Positions 1 to 11,379 of a stretch of 64,000 nt of DNA are shown one piece after another. The first letter of the stretch is position 1. Each line of letters begins with the position of its first letter. The notes under the pieces were generated by a model. The model ran no database searches and was not told where the DNA came from. It worked only from the letters and a program-made list of their open reading frames with translations. The stretch spans positions 5,208,001-5,272,000 of the forward strand of contig OX421966.1 in NCBI GenBank assembly GCA_949128115.1, given 5' to 3'. The DNA comes from Anaspis maculata. Its lineage: Eukaryota > Arthropoda > Insecta > Coleoptera > Scraptiidae. The position numbers and the translations under genes are program-made.

Positions 1-1080
1 GAAATAACTTACACCAACTTCAAGATAAATCTTCCTACTTTCACCATCTGCAAATCCTTGTTAGCTTGTGACAGCGATGTGCTTAATACAGGGTGGTGAA
101 GGATACCTTGCAATTTTGTACTTTTTTGGAATGGCGCAGGAACTTTTGTGGCCACCCTATAATTTCTAGATTTGCTGTATGCGGTAGTAAATAGTATGGG
201 GAGCTCATATTTTTTTAGTTTGATGCTCTACGTTGCTTAGTTACGAAAATATGTATTTTTTTCTTATTTAATTACTTTATCACGTTAATTTTAACGAACT
301 TTTTTCAAATTATATTTAAATTATGAGCAATAAAAATGAACGGGGTGAAATATTTCAATAGAAAGTTGGACCTGGTCTGGACCGCACTACTTTTTGGTAG
401 GATCTAAACACACCTTTCAACAGGTTATTGATAGTTGTCACAGGGATTTCTCTCCACTTCGCGGTTAGAGCATCAAATAAGTTCTTGTCCTGTAGTGAGT
501 TGTACTGGTAGTGCTGACAGTCTTCTTTGGAGAGTATCTCATATTTGCTCGATTGGATTGATATCGGGCGATAAGTTTAGCCATATCATTGAGCTGATTT
601 GATTATTCACGAAAGATTCATTATTAATGTTGCCATGTTATATTATTGTTGTTGTTCCGCAATTTTCAGAGTCATTTTTGCGAAACTCAGAGAAAAACTG
701 TTTATAGCAGCATTAATAACTGTCAAATTAATCGACTCAACTTGAATACCCACTTGATTAAATATTTGGAGTCACCTGTGAAAATTAGAAGCAGTGCAGC
801 GCGAAAAATCACCTCATGAAAAAAAAATCGTATTTCTGTAACTATGCAACCTGGAGCATCAAGCTAAGAAACAATGAGTTCCTCATATTATTGGTTACCA
901 AATACAGCAAAATCCAAAATTACAGGGTGGCCACGAAAGTTCCTGTGCCATTGCAAAAAAGTACAAAATTACAAGGCATTCTTCATCACCCTGTATTAAA
1001 CATATGGCTGTCACGAGCCAACATCACTTGCAGATGGTGAAAGTAAAAGGATTTATCTTGAAGTCGGTGTGGGTTATTTC
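1..1080 (-). mobile_element. Tc1-like DNA transposon relic with ~180-bp terminal inverted repeats
   Basis: Bases 1-179 and 903-1080 are diverged inverted copies of each other (left start gaaataacttacacc, right end ggtgtgggttatttc). Each arm carries an internal CAGGGTGG motif. A broken Tc1-type transposase end lies between them on the minus strand. The left edge coincides with the window edge, so the element may extend further left. The interior is too short for a whole transposase, so this is an internally deleted copy. Confidence 0.75.
355..589 (-). pseudogene. Tc1-like transposase, C-terminal fragment (broken)
   Basis: Minus-strand translation gives a stretch of the type WLxLSPDINPIEQ, the segment around the last catalytic acid of Tc1-family DDE transposases. 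It continues with a recognisable tail (LTAKWREIPVTTINNLL) and ends at a TGA at 355-357. There is an in-frame stop directly after the NPIEQI stretch and a frameshift near ~475, so it cannot be translated whole. The catalytic domain upstream of this point is missing. Assignment rests on family knowledge of the SPDLNPIE motif. Confidence 0.8.
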
Positions 1081-1167
1081 AAAATCCGATGACTTTCAAG
1101 AGATTGGCAGAAATTAAAAACCGAACAATTTTTTAGGTGACTCACTTCAAATTGTGACCAGTATAGA

Positions 1168-1275
1168 TTATTAATGAAATAACCGCGTCGAGTCGCGGTT
1201 CATCAGTCAAGTCCTCTTATCTTCTGTTCAGCTCCTACTTATAGACTCGGCTAATCTCATAACCCCGTGGTCTAA
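1168..1275 (+). repeat. Dispersed repeat, copy 1 (second copy at 51083-51199)
   Basis: The segment running through accgcgtcgagtcgcggttc and the nearby block cttatagactcg to tggtct recurs at ~51.09 kb in the same orientation, about 90% alike by eye. The copies have no coding potential. The rest of 1081-1690 shows nothing I recognise. Confidence 0.7.
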
Positions 1276-1689
1276 TGGGCCAATCAGAGCGGACCTTTTT
1301 AGCAGGAAGTTGGTCCCATGGTAGGGATGTAACTGATACCTGGCCACTCAGGCTGTTTAGTTCAACGATTTGATAACGCTTCGAATTTTAGAAGAAACGA
1401 ATTTCGCAACCCGGTTGATTCATCCGGTAACTTTGAGGCTTCGAAATATTATTAACAGGAAAAAAAGGCTGTCGTGACTCAGTTCCGAATCTCTCATAGT
1501 TCAAATTAACTATAGAAAAATAGCAGTTGGCTACAATAAGAAAAATCAAGCTTCAGCAATTATTTTAAAGAAAATCCCGAGTAGGGGAGAACCAGGCAAA
1601 TAAAGGCTCGGTTTGCTACAAAGTTATAGTACTTTGCCTCCCACCTATTTCCGTTATCAAAAGTGTTTTTGAGAAATTGGTTATAATAG

Positions 1690-3200
1690 ACTAATCATTA
1701 GAAATTATCAACTAGTAGGCGTGCACTGAATTTAAATTATACAGGGTGATTCACCACCAAATGGACATAGCCTAAGGGTAGGTCCAGTTTCACCAGGCGA
1801 ACTAGGATCTGGCTTTGAAATTTTCTTCACACTGTTTGTTTCGAAGTTACAGGGTGATTCATGTATTATGTCGAATTTTTTGACAAGCTGTATCTTCAGA
1901 ACGACCGAATGGATTGGATTGAAATTTTGTGAGTTGATTTTTCTATTGATATTTGACACATCGCCTTATCAAACAGTTTGAAGTTTTCAGGGCCGGCCTT
2001 GTGAAGAAAACTCTCGAGAAAACTTCAAAGCTTTTTTCAAAAAAAGACATTCTGTATGCATATTTGTCAAATTACATTTCCAAATTCGGAAACTGCATCA
2101 AACATGCTAATAATATCGCCAAAAAAATTGCTTGGCACCATTGAGCTGTCAAGAAAATTTTGACAATCGTAATGATTTTTGAGGTTAGGATTTTTTCTAA
2201 ATTAATATTTTCAAATATTTTCAAATGATCTATTATGGCCCTGAATTTCAGCCGTTTCATTAAAAAAATGAGACTGCCATTTTTCTCGTTTTCTCAAAAG
2301 TAACAAAAAATTCCATCAAAATTTTCAAAAAAAATTTGATGAAAAAAATGTCCCTCCCCTGTTCCTCAATTTCAGCTCAATTTGGGATAGAAGTGAAGCT
2401 GAGGGACGTAACGATAATTTTTTGAAAATTCGGCTGAAACCGAGGCTGAAACGTTTTGTTACTACTGAGAAAACAAGAAAAAAGAAACAGGTGAAATTTT
2501 GGGCCATAACAAATCATTTGTAGATATTTGAAAATATTTGAAAATATTGATTTACAAAAAATCCTAACCTCAAAAATCATTGGGATTATCAATTTTCTTT
2601 TGACAGCTTAATGGTGCCAAGCAATTTTTTTGCGATATTGATAGCATGTTCCATGTAGTTCCTGAATATGAAAATGAATTTTGAATAATATGCATACAGA
2701 GTGTCTATTTTGAAAAAAGCTTTGTAATTTTTTTTTTCAAAGCTGGCCCTGGAAATTTTGAACTCTTTGATATAGCGATGTGTCAGATAACAATCAATAC
2801 CCACAAAATTTCGAACCAATCTGTTAGATTGTGCTAAAGTTATGGCTTGTCAAAAAATTCTACGAAATACATGAGTCACCCTGTAGCTTCGAAACGAACA
2901 GCGTTAGAAAAACTTCAAAACCAGATCCAGGTTCGCCTTGAAAAACTGGACCTACCCTTGAGCTATGTCCATTTGGTGGTAAATCACCCTGTAGATACAG
3001 GGTGAGTCATAGATTACAAAAATCCAGTCATCTCTATTGGGTAATGCCTTTGAAATATTCCACTGAATCATGAAAATAGTTTCAAGAACAAGATATGACT
3101 TTCTTTATTACCCCATGCAAGAATTTTTATTGTCACACTGTATATCAAACAGAGGTTCAGTGCACACTTGGTAGTTCATAATTTTTACTGATTATACTTC
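1690..3200. mobile_element. Foldback element with TACAGGGTG modules
   Basis: Almost the whole interval is one inverted repeat centred near 2367. TACAGGGTGATTC motifs at 1740 and 1850 are mirrored by CACCCTGTA at ~2877 and ~2985. The arms include matching GGACATAGC, GGCCCTGAA-type and GCTTGGCACCATT-type blocks. Outside these motifs the symmetry continues: the block ending gtgcactgaa near 1731 matches its complement near 3165. The right side carries an extra ~155-bp piece (2994-3150) with its own TACAGGGTG start, so a second insertion sits in that arm. No intact ORF. Confidence 0.85.
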
Positions 3201-3221
3201 ATAACGTTACTCTTATAAAAC

Positions 3222-4080
3222 CTATGAAGCGTTGTTTACATCTTTATAAAACCTTGTTTACATCTTGATATTTCACTTCTTCCATGCCGTTCCACCAAGC
3301 AAGTTTTTCGCGAGTAGTATCAAGCGTTGTTTACATCTATATAAAACCTTGTTTACGACTTGATGATTTTACTAAGTCTATACCGTTATCTCTAATCGAG
3401 AGTAAACGATGGCTTTAGTTGAATTATCCCGAAGTCAAACTGTTTCACTCCCATCTAGCAAGTTTTTCGCGAATATTGAATGAGATGGCGCATTGTTTAC
3501 ATCACCCTGTTTACAACTTGACATTTCACTTGTTCCATCTTGTTATCTATAATCGAGAGTAGACGAGGCTTCATTCAACTAAGCCGAAAAGAAACCGTTC
3601 CACTGCAACCAAGCAAGTTTTTCGCGAGTAGTGACAATGATAAAGCGTTGTTGACATCTATATAAAACCTTATTTATATAGATGAAGCGTTGTTTACATC
3701 TATATAAAACCCTGTTTACAACTTGACATTTCACTTGTTTCATATCGTTATCTATAATCGAGAGTAGACGAGGCTTTAGTTGAATAAGCCGAACTGAAAC
3801 TATTTCACTTCCATCAAGCAAGTTTTCCACGAGTATTGACTGAGATAAAGCGTTGTTTACATCTGCCTAAAACTTTGTTTACATCTTGATATTTCACTTG
3901 TTCCATGCCGTTCAACGTATTAAAGTATTTCGCGAGTAGTACCTATCAAGCGTTGTTTACAGATGAGGTTTTATTTATTACACTGTTTTTTTTTTCTAGC
4001 GAATATGGTTTCTTGAGTTTTGAACACGATAATGCGTTGTTCACATCTAGATAAAGCCTTGTTTACACCCTGATATAACA
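3222..4080. repeat. Degenerate tandem satellite ('gcgttgtttacatctatata')
   Basis: The phrase gcgttgtttacatct recurs at about 3228, 3324, 3492, 3645, 3684, 3850, 3948 and 4034. Between copies, other phrases recur: acttgacatttcactt, ataatcgagagtagacgag, and agcaagtttttcgcgagta. Spacing is irregular (about 40-170 bp), meaning partial units and deletions. From 4081 to 4440 I see nothing recognisable. Confidence 0.85.
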
Positions 4081-4452
4081 GAATAGGGCATTTCATAAGT
4101 ATTGAAAGAAATGAAGAGTCGTTTGCACCAAAATAAAATTTCAGTTTTTCGCAACACAGATATTTCCAAGTGTCTTAAGTTGGCAACAGTGATGTTGTAG
4201 GACGGAATCTCAAGGATTGGCAGATTTAAATTGAGGTTAGAATTGATAATATCATTATTACGGATTTCGCGTTGGGTTATTTTATGATTGAGACGACCAT
4301 TTACAAACATACTGTTTATTACTGCGTCTACTATAAATAATACACGTCAACAATTATTTGCGCTTGGGTATATCGCTTCAACTTCGCCTTCTTATCCGCT
4401 CGTTGTCGCTCTGGATTCAAAAACTGGTCTGTTGGGCGATCCATGATGCTTA

Positions 4453-5140
4453 TACAGGATGTCCCGAAAATACACCGACAACGTTCTAGGACAGCATCCT
4501 CTCATCAAAATAAGAAAAAAAGTTCCTATGAACATGGGTCCGGAAACGTTTCATAAGGAAGCTGCAGGCCCCTAAACGTGGGACCCTGAAGATGGTTGTC
4601 TATTTAATATTTCCAAAACCGTTCAAGGAAAATCAATCAAACTTGACACATTTAATGACCTTCTTATGTCTAACAAAATTTGAATGCTCAACAAAAATGA
4701 AGTTGCTTTGAAATAGTTTTTCTTTCGTCTTGAATATCGTAATTAAAAATTAGCATTTCTGACCACGTTTTCATACATTTGAACTCAAATATCTTGTAAA
4801 CGGTGCATCTATCGAGGTTGAGCAGAGGGACCTTTTTTTAGGAGAAAACTGCAATATTTCATAATTTCTTGTTAAATTTGGAAATAATTCTGATTCAAAA
4901 AAGTTAGGGTTATTTTTACCCCCACACCTCAGCCTGACCCACCCCTGGTAAATTATTTTGAAAATAATCTTTCCTCATTTTGTTGGGCACAAGAAGGTTA
5001 GAGGATGTCTCAAGTTAAATTGATTTCTCTTTAACGGTTTCGGAGATATTAAAAAAAAAACATCTTCAGGGTCCCACCTTCAGGGGCCTGTAGCTTCCTT
5101 AGGAAGCGTTTCCGGACCCATGTTAAATAAGCTGTATAGC
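4453..5140. mobile_element. Inverted-repeat element, ~150-bp arms
   Basis: The left arm (about 4527-4690) and right arm (about 4978-5125) are complementary. Shared blocks are aacatgggtccggaaacg, ggaagctgcaggcccc and gggaccctgaagatg. The interior is AT-rich with no coding signal. A start tacaggatgtcccgaa at 4453 resembles the TACAGGGTGTCCC ends seen elsewhere in the window. Confidence 0.8.
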
Positions 5141-5655
5141 TCCGACTGGTATTCTGGAAGTTTCCACCGGTCCTCTAGCAAATTCCATGTTGACCGCGGC
5201 ATTAGGCTTTGAGGCGTCTCTCGAACAATCCTGCACCTTTGCACCAGGGCTTCCGTCGCCAATTGGGCTGATATGTCTTACTGGGTCACTGGAATCTCCA
5301 GTTGAATCAGTAAGTAAACCACGAGGTGAACCATCAACGCGGCACTCGTGACGCGACAACCGTCAACCTGATTATGGATCTGACGAACCGCGTATTCACG
5401 ACGGCTGTGGGCCCAGAGCTGCCAGGCTGCAGCAAGTAAATTGGCAGACAGCGCTTCTTGAATCATCTACACTGCTTATACTCACAATGCATTTTTTGCA
5501 GCCAAACCAACCAACCGTCATCATGAATAAGGAGTTCTTCAGTTTCGACTGGCAAGCGGCCATCAACGCCGGCGAAGTCAGCTTTCTCGATTCTGTGAAG
5601 TTATCGGCGCTGAGCAGCATGGAAACTGAATATACCATCTTTACGATTCAATAAA
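5141..5655. other. Unexplained GC-rich island, open in several frames
   Basis: About 500 bp is clearly richer in GC than its flanks and is open for 60-80 codons in several frames on both strands, which usually marks present or former coding sequence. The plus strand has an acceptor-like tttttgcag at ~5500 followed by an open stretch that ends TAA inside AATAAA (~5651). The minus strand has an open 80-codon stretch beginning MVYSVSMLLSADNF, faintly like the RT-RNase H linker of Copia-type elements. I could not make one consistent reading, so no product is assigned. Confidence 0.35.
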
Positions 5656-6089
5656 TTATTATTATTATTTCTCTCGTAACAACGTCATCCTAATGTAAGT
5701 CAATAAACTATGCAAGGGAAAACCGAAAATTGGAATTACTTTATCAACATAACAGTATAAAGACAATCGATAACAAGTAGATATACTTAAGGCATTTTTA
5801 ACAAGTGGATACTTTTTCTGTACATAATTAAAACTCTATATCCAGTCCACTGTTGCCAACTGCACTTGCATTGAGCACTTGATCTTGAAGCTACGTTTGG
5901 TTGCACATAAAAGACGCCAGAGACGGGAACTTGCTGTTTCAATTGCAAGATTCTTGAAGCTCAGGTCACATCGCGACGAATTGTAGCAGTAAAGTTGGGG
6001 GATATCTTCAATGAATAGTAGAACAGAATCAATATGGCCTGAAAATCGAACGCAAGTGAAGTTGGCAACAGTGCTAGGATAGGTCTATT
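5656..6089. other. 3' flank of PGS1, nothing recognised
   Basis: AT-rich sequence after the PGS1 stop codon. I find no canonical AATAAA on the minus strand close to the stop, so the 3' end of the transcript is not located. Confidence 0.4.
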
Positions 6090-6333
6090 TTAAAAGTAGT
6101 TGCGGAAGAAGAGGACGAAGGCATGCACCCACAGCGGCACGTCGCGCTGCGTCTCCGCCGGCAAGCCGAGTTGGTACAGTCTTTGGCATTCGTCGTGCAG
6201 GTTTCGCCTCAGCTCCTTGTTCTCGGTGACTATGGCCAGCTGCGTCTCCAGATCGCGCTTCACGGATCTCTCGCCGAAATTCGGCGAGCCAATCAGCGTC
6301 AGGCATGGCGTTTTGCTCTTTGGCGGGTAATAC
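6090..6333 (-). CDS. PGS1: PGS1 last coding exon (CDP-diacylglycerol--glycerol-3-phosphate 3-phosphatidyltransferase)
   Basis: This exon encodes the last 80 residues. It opens with the second half of the second phospholipase-D-type motif (YYPPKSKTPCLTLIGSPNFG, with the GSPN signature) and runs on through ERSVKRDLETQLAIVTEN to a hydrophobic end, RNYF-stop. The acceptor gtgttccag|G completes the split tryptophan codon TG|G left by the exon upstream, so the frame is fixed. The TAA stop is at 6090-6092. Sequence and length agree with the C-terminus of animal PGS1, which ends the same way. The intron separating it from the next exon upstream (6334-7425) contains a 168-bp palindromic MITE. Confidence 0.95.
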
Positions 6334-6641
6334 CTGGAACACATTACAAAATGTTGAGCTTGCTGGATCGATCAAAGCTCATCAGAACTGCAGTTTGGTT
6401 TACACGTTTACTGAACATCACGCGATTGGCTCGAGTTTTCAACACCAAAATCAACCCCTGACTTACTTTTGGGGAACGATTGCAATTCATACAACAACCC
6501 GAAAGGGAACTCATGTTTAAATGTTATTGAATGTTTTTAAAAAATTTTGACTTCAAGTACGCGCTTTGAGTGAAGGGAGCCGGAGATGACACAGAAGAAG
6601 ACAGATGACTTGACTTGACGAGTTAACATGCGAAAACAATT

Positions 6642-6809
6642 AAGGTGCGTTCAGTCAGCTTATTTAGCCGCAAGTTTTAATTTTAGTCGTAAGCGCAGCA
6701 TCGCTTATTGGCTGATCTGAGGAGGCTGGTTCATGACAGCCAATAAGCATCGTTGCGCTTACGACTAAAACTAAAACTTGCGGCTAAATAAGCTGACTGA
6801 ACGCACCTT
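6642..6809. mobile_element. Near-perfect palindromic MITE in PGS1 intron 2
   Basis: Arms of about 75 bp start AAGGTGCGTTCAGTCAGC and end with the complement. They include the palindromic match cttatttagccgcaagttttaa against its reverse, around a short GAGGAGG-type loop. TTAA lies just before the first GGTGCG and almost directly after the last CGCACC, which hints at a TTAA or TAA target. It is transcribed within the PGS1 pre-mRNA. Confidence 0.85.
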
Positions 6810-7425
6810 TAAGGAGTCAACTTAAAGTGATGCAAGACAGGTAGTTGATGCAATGTCACATAAGTCAATACTATCCGGGAGGATAGGGCCCATGCCCGAG
6901 CTCTTAATGTTGGAAGAAATCAGAACAATCTTGTGAGTTGAAGCCCAATAATGATTCAACTGGTGTCAGAAACTGAAGGGTTCTGAACTTTCCTTGATAC
7001 CAATCAATGTCACTTCCTGCAAATAAGTAAGCTAAAAGCTTTCGGGAAAGCCCATGAAGCCGTCATAATTATTCATTCATTTCCCTTCTTAGCGTCTTTA
7101 ATACGTAATGGACTTAGCTATAAATAGCCCTAACACCTTCTATGTGACACGTACATCAGCAAATAGGCGCTTTTGAATCACTTGACATTGACAAATGCAA
7201 TAATTGATAAGCAATCACTAGAGGGACCGCAGCGACCTAGCAATAATGCTTGGGAGTGCGGTTGTTGATTTAGCAAGGCGCAAGTTTTCTCTTTCTTTCT
7301 CTCTCTTATGTTTTCTTTTCACCCGCGCCTCGTAAATACTGTCACATGCGCAAATCAACGACGCAAGCGGCATTGGACGCATTGAGTCGTTGAAAAAAAC
7401 CTCAATCTTGCTAGTTTCTTCTTAC

Positions 7426-7795
7426 CATAAGCCTTTGGCGTGATACGTCCACTTTTCTTTCAGGAACTCGTACAGCGTTATCCGGCCGTCCTGGTGGTGC
7501 GCCTTGACTTTTTTCTGGAACTCGTGCGCTATCAGCGAGTAGGCGTAGGGAATGCCGCCGGCCGGTCCCTTCGCCCCCAGGAACCCGTTCGCCCTCGGAT
7601 GGGCCATCAGTATCTTGCAGTTGGCCTTCGACCGCCGTATCAACGTGTCCATGTACTGCTTGGTCAGGTTGAAGTATCCGGTGGCCACGCAGAGCTGCGA
7701 ATCCGGGGGCGCTTCCGCCAGCAACCTGACCGTCGCCCTGGCGTCCTGATCGACGCCGAACTGTCCCATTTGTACCAGCGGAAAGATCCACGTGT
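7426..7795 (-). CDS. PGS1: PGS1 middle coding exon
   Basis: This exon encodes residues ~271-394. Conserved stretches read from the sequence are TWIFPLVQM, ATGYFNLTKQYM, ANGFLGAKGPAGGIPYAY and, at the end, WTYHAKGLW, which starts the second HxK motif (H389, K391). The acceptor tttttttccag|AC completes the aspartate codon G|AC from the exon upstream. The donor TG|gtaaga splits the W codon completed by the last exon. HxK followed by GSPNFG, without the classical final aspartate, is normal for this family. The intron between this and the first coding exon is 7.8 kb (7796-15563) and crowded with repeats. Confidence 0.95.
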
Positions 7796-8149
7796 CTGGA
7801 AAAAAAAAATGAATAATCCGGGTCTTGTGAGGTATCCTATGCCATCTTTGGCTCTTTTCCCCTATTATTGACGGTCAGATTTTGATAGATTTCGAGGTTT
7901 CCTCGAGAGGTTACCAATCGAATCCAAGCTCCATTCTGCCAAAATATCATTTGTCGCGTTCATAGTTAGGTGTTGATCATGTATCGCAATTGGTGATTGG
8001 TCAAAATTCAAATTGGTTGAATTCGATTGGTTGATTGCTACAGTGGTAATAGGTGGGAAGGTGAGTGATGCAGAGTGGCATGAACGTGACCATTGATTAT
8101 TTAAACAAGAGTCTGGCAAGCACGAACTGCGGGAAACGCAAAATCCCCT

Positions 8150-8400
8150 AAACAACAAAATAGGCGGGAAAGAGAAAGTGCTGCCAATCTAGAACGCAAG
8201 AAGCGTCAATATCCCTGAATTAGAAAATGTGACGATGAAAAAAAAATTACACCTTGGAACGCGAAATGTGCAGATATCCCTTAACAAGATGAAGAATGAA
8301 GAAAAAGTGTTGCCAACTTAAATTGCGATATGTACAAATATTCTTACTAATTCATTCAAGAAACAAAAAGCGACGTCTGTAAAAAATGCTGCCGATTTCT
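8150..8400. repeat. ~75-bp tandem array, part A (PGS1 intron 1)
   Basis: Repeated phrase: gagaaagtgctgccaa, then aacgcgaaatgtgcag, then atatccctaa. Three to four degenerate units are visible. The same unit resumes at 11,380-11,915, 13,800-13,975 and 15,200-15,440. Confidence 0.75.
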
Positions 8401-8449
8401 TTGAAGTTTCTTTAGATCACGCAATTCCTCTTAACGTCTTCTGACTTGC

Positions 8450-10960
8450 ACATGGAAGAAAATTCCCGCAATTCCCCTGCTGAGCTCCCCTAGTGCTCCT
8501 CTGGGGTTTGTCAGAATTTTTAAGAACTCCCTCAAGTTGTTCATAATATATTTAGCTCTCCCTAAGGTTCTTTGAGTTGTACAGAAGAAATCACTTTTAC
8601 GATTGAGTTCTTGAGAGTTTTTTACTGGGCTCCCCCAGAGCTCGTCTAGGTCTTTCCAGATTTTTGAGAATTCCTCAGAGTTCCTCCAAAATATTCGATT
8701 GCGATCATCATAAGAACTTTCACTTTACGACTTGATTCCCTGGAGTTTCCCTGCCGGGCTCCTTAGTTCCTTTGAGGTTTTCCGGAATTCATCGGAATTC
8801 CCTCAGAGTTTCCTTGAAAATATATATTTCTTTGAGATTTTTCAAGCATACAAAATATTGAGTTTCACAAAGTTCCTCTAATGAAGAAATTCAGAGTTCC
8901 CCCGAGTTTTTCCAGAATTCGTTTGAGAGAAATGCCTTGGATTATTCAATGCCCTCAATGAGTTCGTGCCTCAATGTCCTCACACTTGCTCAAGAAGTAG
9001 CTTTTGAGGCTGAGTTCGCCAAAGTATATCTCGGTTTTTTCCAGAATTCCTTGCAGTTCTCCAAATTTTCCTTAGAATTTTTATTTTATTCCACTTCAAA
9101 ATTCTTCAATTTGCGCAAAAGAAAAACTGCGACTCAATGCCCAAATCCCACCTCCTGATCTCCTCCAGAGTTCCTTTGGGTTTTTCTGGAGATTTTCGGA
9201 GTTCCCTAGAATTTTCAAAAAAATAATCATCTTTCACTTCAGGTCCTCGACTTTGAGCAAAAGAAGCTACTTTTGCGGTTGAATTCTGCTGGACTCCTCC
9301 AGGATTCCTCCTGGATTGGTGAGAATTTCTAGAATATTTCCAGAGCTCCCCTAGACTGTTTAGTTTCCATTGTTGATCTATAATTCCCACAAAAGGCAGC
9401 TTTTTTATTGAACTTTTTCAACTGGCAAACTTTTGCGACTGTACCTGCAGTTCCTTTGAGAAGTTTTCCTAGAACTCCTTTGTGTTTTCCCAGAGATTCC
9501 GCAATATACTTAATCGCAGGTTCTTCAACTTGTACAAAAAGGTCACTTTCGAATGTGAACTCCACTATTGAATTCCCCTTAGTGTCGCTGCTGAGCTCCT
9601 CTAGGTTTTCTTTGGAGTGTGGCAAGAATTGCTAGGAGTTCCCCAGAGTTTCCTTGGATTACGTAGCTTCCTTGCATGTTATCCAATTTTTACAAGAAAA
9701 GGCTTACGTTGCTAAATTCCTACTGCCCAGCTCCGCCGAACTTCCTCTGAGTTTATCAAAAATTCTTTAGATTTTCCCAAAGCAGAATTTTCAACTACCC
9801 TCGAAGTTCTTTGAACTCTGCAAAAGATCTTTGCAATTGAATTCCTTGGAGTTCCTTTGCTGAATTCCTGCAGAGCTTTTATACGTTATTCAGGAATTCT
9901 TTGGAGTTCCCTAGAGATTCCGCCATATACTTAATCCCAGGTTCATCATTTTGTACAAAAAAAAGATCGCTTTTGAATTTCGCGATTGAATTCCCCGGAG
10001 TGCCTCTGCTGAGCTCCTCTTGGGTTTTTCTGGATTTGGCAAGAATTCCTAAGAGTTCCTCAGATTCTTCAGTTCCTGTTTATCAATTTTCACGAAAAGG
10101 CTTATGTTATTGAGTTACCCACTGCTCAGCTCCTCAAGCCCCTCTGAGTTAAGCCTCTGGAGTTTTCCAGAATTCTTTCTACTAATTCACTTTTTCAAGT
10201 CTACGAGAAATCATTTTTGGCACCTTTTTTTGAAAATAGAAAGCTCAGGCTTCTCACAAATTTCTTTGGTCTTTCCGGAATTCTTCGAAACTCCCTAGAG
10301 TTTTTTGGAAAATATTTAACTATTTTCCTTGAGATTTTTCAACGTACAAAATAATTGCTACAGAATTTCCCAAAGTTCCTCTAATGAATACCTTCAGAAT
10401 TCCCCCGAGTTTTTCCGAAATTCATTGGCGAGATCCCCTAGGTTGTTTAATGTCCCCAAACTTGCACAAAAAAAAAAGCAAAAAAAAAAGGTTTTTGTGC
10501 AAAAAACCTAGAGAAGCTCAGGAGAGACACTTCGGCTAATTCAATAACGGGATTCAAATTCAAAAGTAACCTTTTGAATCTCTGGGGAACTCCAAAGAAT
10601 TCCTGAAAAACCCAAAGAAATTCTAGGGAACCTTCTCAAAGGAACTGCAGGGGATAGAGTCGCAAAAGTTTTTTGTGCCAGTTGAAAAAGTTCAGTAAGA
10701 AAAGCTGCTTTTTGTGAGAATTATAGGTCAACAATGGAAACTAAACAATCTAGGGGAACTCTGGGAAATTCCTAGGAATTCTCGCCAACCCAAGAGGAAT
10801 CCTGGAGGAGTTCAGCAAAATTGAACCGCAGAAGTGACCTCTATTGCACAAGTGCAAGAACCTCAAGTGGAAGATGAATATTTCATGGAAACTCCATGGA
10901 ACTCCGAAAAATTCCGAAAAAAACCAAAGGAACTCTGGATGGAGCAGCCCAGGAGGTAAT
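8450..10960. repeat. 'gaattcc/gagttcc' minisatellite with an inverted segment
   Basis: Dense recurrence of agagttcctccagaattc-like words on the plus strand from 8450 to ~10,450, then the same words in reverse complement from ~10,560 to 10,955. Larger units exist: 9515-9770 recurs at ~9945-10,200 (offset ~430 bp), and 8812-8960 recurs at ~10,305-10,460 (offset ~1.5 kb). The block 9146-9485 returns inverted at 10,625-10,955. No credible coding region. Confidence 0.8.
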
Positions 10961-11379
10961 TTAATAAATTAAATAAGGTAAATTTCAAAAATTTTTATTG
11001 ACTTCACGAAAAAATTTTCTATTTCAAAAAAAACTGTTAAAACAATTGCTCTAGAGACATTGAAATATTCCGTTTTAATTTTGAAACATCACTTATACAC
11101 TAACTATACTAGATAAAAAACTTTGTATCTACCTACCTACTGGAATTCAGTGTTTCATCTACTAAATATTTTTATACAATATCTACATAAACACAATATT
11201 AATTTACTTTTTAAGTTTGTAATGTTCTTTATTGTTAAGTATTCCTTGTATTTACAGACCATTTATTATAATGGTAGGACGTTATTGTTTACAATAAATA
11301 TATATATTGGAGGAATTCTGGATAAAACCGAGATGAACTTTGGCGAATTCAGTCACAAAAGCGAATTTTTTGTGCAACT

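Noticed and set aside
1255..1275. tRNA-like A box (tggtctaatggg) suggesting a SINE
   Set aside because: No B box at the right distance downstream and no cloverleaf. The second copy at 51.19 kb does not keep the box.
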